Shown piece after piece: positions 31,093 to 37,163 of a DNA stretch of 37,163 bases. The notes below the pieces were generated by a model. The model worked only from the letters and a program-made list of their open reading frames with translations, did no database searches and was not told the origin of the DNA. The stretch lies in NCBI GenBank assembly GCA_903882875.1, contig CAIRYQ010000055.1:1-37163 (forward strand), in the 5' to 3' direction. The DNA is from an uncultured Spartobacteria bacterium. GTDB taxonomy: Bacteria > Verrucomicrobiota > Verrucomicrobiia > Chthoniobacterales > Chthoniobacteraceae. The number at the start of each line of letters is the position of its first letter. Position 1 is the first letter of the stretch. Position numbers and translations under genes: made by a program.

Positions 31093-34000
31093 ATGCAACG
31101 CACCCTCTTCGCACCCGTCGCTCTGCTGTTGGCCTCGCTTTCCACGTTGCGCGCGACGGAGCGCGTGCAGTTCAACCGCGACATCCGGCCCATCCTATCG
31201 GACACATGCTTCAACTGCCACGGCCCCGATGAAAAGCAGCGCAAGGCCGGGCTGCGGCTCGATCTGCGCGAGGAGGCGCTGAAGCCCGCGAAGTCCGGCG
31301 ATGTCGCAATCGTGCCAGGGAAGCCGGAGAGCAGCGCACTCGTCGCACGCGTGCTGACCGACGACGCGGACGACCTCATGCCGCCGACGAAGCTGCACAA
31401 GCCGCTGTCGAAAATTCAAAAGGACACGCTGCGCCGCTGGATCGCGGAGGGCGCGGAATATCAGGGCCACTGGGCATTCCAGACGCCGTCGCTGCCGACG
31501 CCGCCCGCGGACGCGGACACGAAGACCGGTGCGATTGATGCGTTCATCGCAGCGAAATTGAAGGCGGAAAAGCTCGGCTTTTCTCCCGAGGCTTCGCGTG
31601 AAGTGCTGCTGCGCCGCGCATCGCTCGCGCTCACGGGATTGCCACCGACTCCCGCGGAGACGGACGCTTTTCTGGACGACCAATCGCCGCGCGCATACGA
31701 GGTGCTCGTGGACCGCCTGCTCGCGTCGCCGCACTTCGGCGAACGCATGGCGACGCCGTGGCTGGATCTCGCGCGGCACTCGGACACGGCAGGCTATCAC
31801 AACGATTCGCTACGGCAGACGTGGCTGTGGCGCGATTGGGTCGTGAAGGCGTTCAATGACAACAAGCCGTTCGACCGTTTCACCGTCGAGCAGCTCGCCG
31901 GCGATTTGCTGCCGGGCGCGACGCTGGATCAGAAAATCGCGAGCGGCTTCATGCGCAACGTGATGACCTCGGACGAAGGCGGCATCATTGATGCCGAGTA
32001 TCTGAACATCTACCTCGTGGATCGCGTGAACACGCTCGGCACGACGTGGCTCGGCATGTCTGTCGGCTGCGCGCAGTGCCACGATCACAAATACGATCCC
32101 GTGACGATGCGCGACTTCTACGGGCTCTACGCGTTTTTCAACGCCATGCCCGAGCGCGGCAAGGACGGCACGCGCACGATGAATCCCGAGCCGCGCCTCT
32201 CCGTGCCCTCGCCCGAGCAGACCGCGGAGATTGCAAAGCTCGACGCAAAAATCGCAGATGCCGACAAGCTCGTGAAGGAGCGCGAGGCGAAGCTCGACGC
32301 GGAGCAGGCCGAGTGGGAATCGAAGCAGGACGGCAAGACCGCGACGGGCAGCATCGCCGCGCCATTCGATCATTTTCCGCTGATCGCGGACGGCAACGGT
32401 CGCACACACGATGGGCAGGCGATCGAAGGTGCGCTGAACGGCAAGACGGATTTCGCGGACAGCGCGAATGGCAAGGCTCTCGAATTGAATGGCGCGGGCC
32501 ACATTGATCTCGGAGCGCGCTACGATTTCGACAAAGGCGACAAATTCAGCGTCGCCACATGGCTGCGATTGCCAAAGAGCGGCACGGTCGGCGCACCGAT
32601 TGGCAAGATGGAAAACGGACCGAACTACCGCGGCTGGGACATCGAATTTCAGGGCGCGAAGGCGAACGTGCATCTCATTCACAAGTGGCCCGGCGAAATC
32701 ATCCACGTGCAGACGCAGCAGGATCTCGCGACGGACAGCTTCCAGCATTTTGCCTTCACCTACGACGGCTCGGGCAAGGCCGCGGGCGTGAAGATTCTTG
32801 TGAACGGAAAGGCCGTGCCGACGAAGACGCTGAAGGACAAACTCACCGGCACGATCAAGACCACGGCACCGTGCGCGATCGGGCGGCGCGGCGGAGGCGG
32901 CTCGCCGTTCACGGGCCTGCTGCACGATCTCCACATCGCGCCGCGCGTCTTCGGCAGCGGCGACATCGCGATACTCGCAAGCAGCAAGACGCTCGAACTT
33001 CTCACCATCGAAAAAAGCAAACGCACGAAGGCGCAGCGGGACGAATTGCGGCAGTTTTTCCGCGACGCGATCGCGACGGACTACATCGCCGCGAAGCAGT
33101 CCGCCGAGGATGCACGCAAGGCGAAGACGGCATTCGAGGCGCAGATTCCGAACGTGATGGTGATGTCCGAAATGGACAAGCCGCGCGACACGTTCATCAA
33201 GGTGCGCGGCGCGTACGACAAGAACGGCGACAAGGTTGAGGCGGCGTTCCCGGCATTTTTGAAAGCGACGGTGAAACTCGATCAACCGGAGGCAAAGCCA
33301 CGCCTCACGCGACTCGAACTCGCGCAGTGGATCACCTCGCCGCAGCATCCGCTCACCGCGCGCGTCGCGGTGAACCGTTTCTGGGCGATGCTCTTCGGCA
33401 CGGGAATCGTGCGGACGGTGAACGACTTCGGGTCGCAGGGTGAATTTCCGAGCCATCCCGAACTGCTCGACTGGCTCGCCGCGGACTTCGCGCGCGATTG
33501 GGATGTGAAGCGCGCGCTGAAGCAGATCGTCCTGAGCCGCACGTTCCGCCAGAGCGCCGCCGCGTCGCGGGAAATGCTCGCGTGCGACACGGAGAACCGA
33601 CTGCTCGCACGGGGGCCGCGCACGCGGTTGGAAGCCGAATTTGTCCGCGACAACGCGCTCGCGATTTCCGGCCTGCTGAATCCCGCACTCGGCGGCAAAC
33701 CCGTGTATCCGTACCAGCCGCCCGGCATCTGGTCGATCAACGAGATGGGCGGCGGCGGCTGGACGCAGCAGCACGACGACGGCCAGTACCGCCGCGCGCT
33801 CTACATTTACCACCGCCGCAGCACGCCGTATCCGAGCCTGCTCACATTCGACGCACCGAACCGCGAGGTCTGCACCGCGGGCCGCGCGCGCACGAGCACG
33901 CCGCTCCAGTCGCTCGTGCTGATGAATGACCCGGTCTATGTCGAGGCCGCGCGCGCATTCGCAGCGCGCGTGATCAAAGAGGGCGGCAGCGACGATGCCT

Positions 34001-34242
34001 CGCGACTGAATCACGCCTGGCGGCTCGCGCTCGCGCGCACGCTGGGCACTGCCGAGCGCGGCGTGCTGGAGCGTGCGCTCTCGGTGCAGCGCGCGCACTT
34101 CGCCGCGGACAAGACCGCTGCCGATGCACTGCTGAAGGTGGGCGATTTCAAAAATCCCGACGGTATCGAGCGCAACGAACTCGCCGCGTGGACCGCCGTC
34201 GCGAACATCATCCTCAATTTGAACGAAACCATCAGCCGCTGA
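31093..34242 (+). CDS. PSD1-type protein: PSCyt1, DUF1549, LamG-like and DUF1553 domains
   Basis: The product is 1049 residues from ATG 31093 (MQRTLFAPVALLLASLSTLRA is the signal peptide; upstream frame starts lack support). PSCyt1 has the haem motif CFNCH (39-43) and LMPP. DUF1549 (about 120-330) ends in a second CxxCH, CAQCH (326-330), with DHKYDP after it. A coiled-coil linker (about 370-415) precedes a LamG/concanavalin-like domain (about 430-620), then DUF1553 (about 735-990, with VAVNRFWAMLFGTGIV and TSTPLQSLVLMNDP). Such proteins are numerous in Planctomycetes and Verrucomicrobia and are thought to be extracytoplasmic cytochromes linked to polysaccharide use. It is paired, 9 nt apart, with the DUF1501 gene. 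Confidence 0.9.
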   Translation: MQRTLFAPVALLLASLSTLRATERVQFNRDIRPILSDTCFNCHGPDEKQRKAGLRLDLREEALKPAKSGDVAIVPGKPESSALVARVLTDDADDLMPPTKLHKPLSKIQKDTLRRWIAEGAEYQGHWAFQTPSLPTPPADADTKTGAIDAFIAAKLKAEKLGFSPEASREVLLRRASLALTGLPPTPAETDAFLDDQSPRAYEVLVDRLLASPHFGERMATPWLDLARHSDTAGYHNDSLRQTWLWRDWVVKAFNDNKPFDRFTVEQLAGDLLPGATLDQKIASGFMRNVMTSDEGGIIDAEYLNIYLVDRVNTLGTTWLGMSVGCAQCHDHKYDPVTMRDFYGLYAFFNAMPERGKDGTRTMNPEPRLSVPSPEQTAEIAKLDAKIADADKLVKEREAKLDAEQAEWESKQDGKTATGSIAAPFDHFPLIADGNGRTHDGQAIEGALNGKTDFADSANGKALELNGAGHIDLGARYDFDKGDKFSVATWLRLPKSGTVGAPIGKMENGPNYRGWDIEFQGAKANVHLIHKWPGEIIHVQTQQDLATDSFQHFAFTYDGSGKAAGVKILVNGKAVPTKTLKDKLTGTIKTTAPCAIGRRGGGGSPFTGLLHDLHIAPRVFGSGDIAILASSKTLELLTIEKSKRTKAQRDELRQFFRDAIATDYIAAKQSAEDARKAKTAFEAQIPNVMVMSEMDKPRDTFIKVRGAYDKNGDKVEAAFPAFLKATVKLDQPEAKPRLTRLELAQWITSPQHPLTARVAVNRFWAMLFGTGIVRTVNDFGSQGEFPSHPELLDWLAADFARDWDVKRALKQIVLSRTFRQSAAASREMLACDTENRLLARGPRTRLEAEFVRDNALAISGLLNPALGGKPVYPYQPPGIWSINEMGGGGWTQQHDDGQYRRALYIYHRRSTPYPSLLTFDAPNREVCTAGRARTSTPLQSLVLMNDPVYVEAARAFAARVIKEGGSDDASRLNHAWRLALARTLGTAERGVLERALSVQRAHFAADKTAADALLKVGDFKNPDGIERNELAAWTAVANIILNLNETISR

Positions 34243-34251
34243 TCTTCCGCC

Positions 34252-35694
34252 ATGCACACGCCCGATCCCAAGCTCATCACCCGCCGCGCATTTTTGCAGC
34301 GCAACTCCACCGGCCTCGGCGCGCTCGCGCTCGCATCGCTGCTGAAGGCGGACGCATTTTCCGCGAATGCCGCGCCCGGCATGGACGTGCCCGGCGTGCT
34401 CAAGCGCCTGCACCACGCGCCAAAGGCGAGGCGCGTGATCTACCTTTTCATGTCGGGCGCGCCGTCGCATCTCGACCTCTTTGATCCGAAGCCGAAGCTC
34501 GTCGAGATGACCGGCAAGGATCTGCCCGACTCCGTGCGGCAGGGCCAGCGCATCACGGGCATGACGAGCGGGCAGAAGAATCTGTTCTGCGTCGGCTCGC
34601 CGTTCAAATTCGCCAAGCACGGCCGCAGCGGAATGGACGTGAGCGAGCTGATGCCGAACATCGCGGGCATCGCCGACGACGCGACTTTCATCCGCTCGAT
34701 GTTCACCGAGGCGATCAACCACGATCCCGCCGTCACATTTTTCGGCACCGGCCACCAGCAGCCCGGCAGGCCGACGATGGGCGCGTGGGCGAGCTACGGC
34801 CTCGGCAGCGAAAATGCGGACCTACCCGCGTACATCTGCATGCAGAGCGGCGGCGGCGGGCAGCCGCTGCAATCGCGCTATTGGGGCAGCGGATTCCTGC
34901 CCGCGCAGCACGGCGCGGTCACATTCCGCGGCGCGGGCGACGCCGTGCTCTACCTCTCGAATCCGCCGGGACTCAGCACCAGCGCGCGGCGCGACACGAT
35001 TGACACGATGAACGAACTCAACCGCGTGCAGCTCGGTGCGCTCGGCGATCCCGCGATCTCCGCACAGATCGAAAATTACGAGATGGCCTTCCGCATGCAG
35101 GCGAGCGTGCCGGAGCTGATGGATCTGTCGAAGGAGCCGGACTCCACATTCGATCTCTACGGCGCAAAAAAGGGCACTCCGAGTTTCGCCGCAAATTGCA
35201 TCGTCGCCCGCAGGCTCGCCGAACGCGGCGCGCGCTTCATCCAGCTCAATCACCGCGACTGGGATCACCACGGCGGACTGCCTAGCGCATTGCCCGGCAA
35301 GGCGAAGGAAGTGGACCAGGGCGCGGCGGCCCTCGTGAAGGATCTCAAGCAGCGCGGACTGCTCGACGACACGATCGTGATCTGGGGCGGTGAATTCGGC
35401 CGCACGAGCTACAGCCAGGGGGAAATCAAGGCGGCGAGCTTTGGCCGCGACCATCATCCGCGGTGCTTCACGATCTGGGCCGCGGGCGGCGGCTTCAAGG
35501 CCGGCCACATCCACGGCGAAACGGACGACTTCGGCTACAACATCGCCCGAGATCCCGTGAGCGTTCACGATTTCCACGCGACGCTGCTGCACCTGCTCGG
35601 GGTGGACCACACGAAGCTCATCTACCGCCACGAAGGCCGTGACTACCGGCTCACGGATGTCTTTGGAAAAGTGGTGGGCGGCATCGTCGGCTGA
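34252..35694 (+). CDS. DUF1501 (alkaline-phosphatase/sulfatase-fold) protein with Tat signal
   Basis: The product is 480 residues. The N-terminus LITRRAFLQRNSTGLGALAL has the twin-arginine motif RRAFLQ, so export is by Tat in folded form. Family blocks include VIYLFMSGAPSHLDLFDPKP, NHDPAVTFFGTGHQQPGRPTMG, LNHRDWDHHGG and WGGEFGRT. A metal-binding-like cluster GRDHHPRCFTIW and VSVHDFHATLLHLLG lie near the end. The partner of the PSD1 gene just upstream; the pair is standard in Planctomycetes and Verrucomicrobia. The enzymatic activity is unproven. Confidence 0.92.
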   Translation: MHTPDPKLITRRAFLQRNSTGLGALALASLLKADAFSANAAPGMDVPGVLKRLHHAPKARRVIYLFMSGAPSHLDLFDPKPKLVEMTGKDLPDSVRQGQRITGMTSGQKNLFCVGSPFKFAKHGRSGMDVSELMPNIAGIADDATFIRSMFTEAINHDPAVTFFGTGHQQPGRPTMGAWASYGLGSENADLPAYICMQSGGGGQPLQSRYWGSGFLPAQHGAVTFRGAGDAVLYLSNPPGLSTSARRDTIDTMNELNRVQLGALGDPAISAQIENYEMAFRMQASVPELMDLSKEPDSTFDLYGAKKGTPSFAANCIVARRLAERGARFIQLNHRDWDHHGGLPSALPGKAKEVDQGAAALVKDLKQRGLLDDTIVIWGGEFGRTSYSQGEIKAASFGRDHHPRCFTIWAAGGGFKAGHIHGETDDFGYNIARDPVSVHDFHATLLHLLGVDHTKLIYRHEGRDYRLTDVFGKVVGGIVG

Positions 35695-36213
35695 GGCCGG
35701 GACGCTGCGGGCGGGAAAATTGGCCGAAGTCTCCCATGCGCTTTTCGTGATGAAGCGGTGCCGAGGAAATGACGAACGCCAACGGAAACCTCTGCCAAAG
35801 CACGCGCATTAGGATGGGGACGGATATTTGACCACGGATTTCACGGAGGACACGGATGGGTTTCAGATAGGGAGTGTTTTCATCCGCGCCATCCATGTTA
35901 TCGTTGGTTCCTGAATTCTGCATGCTGGCTGGCTGACCGTTGCAAAGCGAGGAGCAAGCCGCCCTGCGTCATCGTCCGGAAACGGGCATCCACCGTGAAC
36001 GGGGTGCATCGTTGGAGCCTCTCCCGTAGCCGCCGATGGAAGGAGACGGGCTGATTCCCGGCCCGGCGGACGTAGTGGCTTTCGGGGTTTGACTCTGTCC
36101 GGAGAAGCATCAAGCCTTCCCACCCATGACGCCCCGCCTCCCATCCAGACCGAGCAAGCCGAAACCTTCACGTGGTCCAATCAGATGTTAGGCAAGTCTA
36201 CACGCACACTGAA
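35695..36213. other. Intergenic region without recognisable gene
   Basis: This 519-bp stretch follows the DUF1501 stop. It contains the 'accacggattt...acggatgg' sequence at 35832-35861 and then sequence of lower GC. Short frames on the minus strand (for example 35898-36113) show no family character. I see no terminator with a T-tract. Confidence 0.45.
35832..35861. repeat. ACGGA-periodic intergenic repeat
   Basis: The stretch contains CCACGGATTTCACGGAGGACACGGATGG, given here in parts: CCACGGATTTCACGGA, then GGACACGGATGG. ACGGA recurs at 8-9 bp spacing. Similar strings are scattered between genes in Planctomycetes and Verrucomicrobia genomes. Function is unknown. Confidence 0.6.
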
Positions 36214-36624
36214 ATGACCACCGAACAATCTTCACTCGAACCGGTGCGGCGCATCCGCTCTGACGTCCTCGGCGTGGAGCGTGTCGAGTTCGACAACTGC
36301 AGGGACACAGCCGCCAGGAACCGCGCCGAAGTCGAGGCTATGCGTGATCTCCTCAAACCCATTGAGCAGCTTCTTACCGATGTCCACGAGGAGGCCGAGA
36401 ACAATCCAAGTGATATTGGACGCCTTGCCGGAGCCACCAAGCGCATGGTCTCTCTTCAGGTGCGCGTCATTCGTTCTAACGACCGACTCAGTCGACACAT
36501 GATTTGGGTTACGTGGGCTATCGCTGCCCTGACCGCCGTTATTCTTTGGCTCACTTACCTTATGTGGGAGCAGTCGAGCCACCAGATTTCCACGCCACCC
36601 GCGCCACCAGCTAAAAGCCCATGA
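36214..36624 (+). CDS. Small C-terminally anchored membrane protein, unknown function
   Basis: The product is 136 residues from ATG 36214 (GTG 36172 would add 14). A helical cytoplasmic part (about 1-95, with EVEAMRDLLKPIEQLLTDV) is followed by one membrane segment (about 96-118, HMIWVTWAIAALTAVILWLT) and a Pro-rich tail. Base composition is lower in GC than in the neighbouring operons, which suggests acquired DNA. No family is recognised. Confidence 0.6.
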   Translation: MTTEQSSLEPVRRIRSDVLGVERVEFDNCRDTAARNRAEVEAMRDLLKPIEQLLTDVHEEAENNPSDIGRLAGATKRMVSLQVRVIRSNDRLSRHMIWVTWAIAALTAVILWLTYLMWEQSSHQISTPPAPPAKSP

Positions 36625-36715
36625 CCGCAACGCCCTACCGCTCAGCGACCGCGCCACGCTCCGCCTTCGCTGAGCTTGACGGTCGTTGGCATCGCTACGC
36701 GCGTTTTTCCCTCCA

Positions 36716-37063
36716 ATGAAGAACAAAGATATTCTTGGCATTGTCTCCGCCGGTCTTGAGGAGGTCAGCCGGAACGCCATCTACCACGAAAAATTGGATT
36801 TTACAGTCGCAGATTTGAATGCGATTTGGCATCCACGCCCGGTCGTCAAATTCTCCATTTGTCCTGAACCAGGACGCTACGAACCGAGGCCAGCTCGGCC
36901 AACGCGTCCGCAACCTTACGAAGCAACGCCACCTCCGCCAAAGCGTCCACCGCCTTGGTATATCGGGATGAGTTCCGACTTTACCAAGGCCGTAAGCAAG
37001 ATAGACCGAAAGCTCCAAGGCCGCATCCTAGTGCAACGTAACATTGACTTCGGCCACACATGA
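36716..37063 (+). pseudogene. RelE/ParE-like toxin gene interrupted by an IS630-family element
   Basis: Starts at ATG 36716. The first 50 residues are unrecognised, followed by a Pro-rich linker (RPARPTRPQPYEATPPPP) and then SSDFTKAVSKIDRKLQGRIL. That last block is the typical opening of a RelE/ParE-superfamily toxin (DF.K...KLD.KLQGRVLEAL). The next codon (37031) falls at the putative IS boundary after TA 37029-37030. The last ten codons to TGA at 37061-37063 are IS-derived. Only the first helices of the toxin fold remain, so no toxin activity is expected. No antitoxin gene is visible to the left; one could lie beyond the IS. Confidence 0.6.
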
Positions 37064-37163
37064 GATAAGATTGGCGAATGGCCATTCAACCATTGATTCT
37101 TACTGATACCGAACGCATGGAACTTCAACGACGGGTGAGATCGCGTAGCGTTCGAGCAGAGGA
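37031..37163 (+). mobile_element. Left end of an IS630-family element (runs off window)
   Basis: Begins after a TA dinucleotide (37029-37030), the target of IS630/Tc1-mariner elements, with GTGCAACGTAACATTGAC. The transposase frame starts at 37078. The boundary is inferred from where the RelE-like sequence stops; the opposite end is outside the window. Confidence 0.5.
37078..37163 (+). CDS. IS630-family transposase, N-terminus (partial)
   Basis: The 28 codons from ATG 37078 read MAIQPLILTDTERMELQRRV then RSRSVRAEE. This matches the start of the helix-turn-helix domain of IS630 transposases (I.LT..ER..LE...RSRS...). The rest, including the DDE domain, lies beyond the window. Confidence 0.7.
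   Translation, partial: MAIQPLILTDTERMELQRRVRSRSVRAE

Noticed and set aside
35863-36180. Minus-strand frames in the intergenic region after DUF1501
   Set aside because: No recognisable motif, no start context, and overlap with the ACGGA-type intergenic repeat.

Overview
The window reads as a high-GC chromosomal segment from a Verrucomicrobiota bacterium (Chthoniobacter/Spartobacteria-like), flanked at both ends by mobile-element debris. The lineage call is an inference. It rests on the paired PSD1/DUF1549/DUF1553 cytochrome and DUF1501 genes, a MoxR operon with DUF4159 and BatA-like partners, a giant secreted beta-helix protein, 'accacgga'-type intergenic sequence, and the near absence of Shine-Dalgarno sites. 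I found no tRNA, rRNA or CRISPR array.

Region 1 to about 4.4 kb is a lower-GC genomic scrapyard. It holds the left end of an IS3-family element whose terminal TGA supplies the stop of a small membrane gene, a secreted HEAT-like protein, and a 34-codon remnant of a CoA-binding protein. Next comes a plasmid/phage-type cassette of a small ORF, a 138-aa protein and a DUF932 gene. The DUF932 gene is broken by an in-frame TAG and cut short by an IS110-family remnant. That remnant has a long hairpin upstream (a bridge-RNA candidate), lacks one catalytic Asp and has lost its C-terminal half. Then follow a strong terminator, seven copies of an 8-bp repeat and eight degenerate copies of a 42-bp palindrome-bearing repeat.

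Region 4.5 to 11.8 kb (+ strand) encodes a WGDP-motif/fibronectin-like protein, a 1766-aa secreted parallel beta-helix protein and a small charged exported protein.

Region 12.1 to 27.1 kb (- strand) is one tightly packed eight-gene operon: TPR/gluzincin metallopeptidase, DUF4159, MoxR AAA+ ATPase, DUF58, BatA/VWA, a very large coiled-coil membrane protein, a VWA/amidotransferase-like membrane protein, and a caspase/legumain-like protein. Six of the seven junctions... more exactly, five junctions overlap by 1 or 4 nt and two have 9 and 27 nt gaps. The layout suggests a MoxR-VWA envelope chaperone or surveillance machine bracketed by two putative proteases. This is the best candidate for an under-described system in the window.

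Region 27.1 to 30.5 kb (- strand) has an alpha/beta hydrolase, an esterase/SMP-30 fusion and a histidine phosphatase. Region 30.6 to 35.7 kb (+ strand) has a CoA-binding protein and the PSD1 plus DUF1501 pair. The right end holds a small membrane protein and a RelE-like toxin gene cut at a TA dinucleotide by the start of an IS630-family element that runs off the window.
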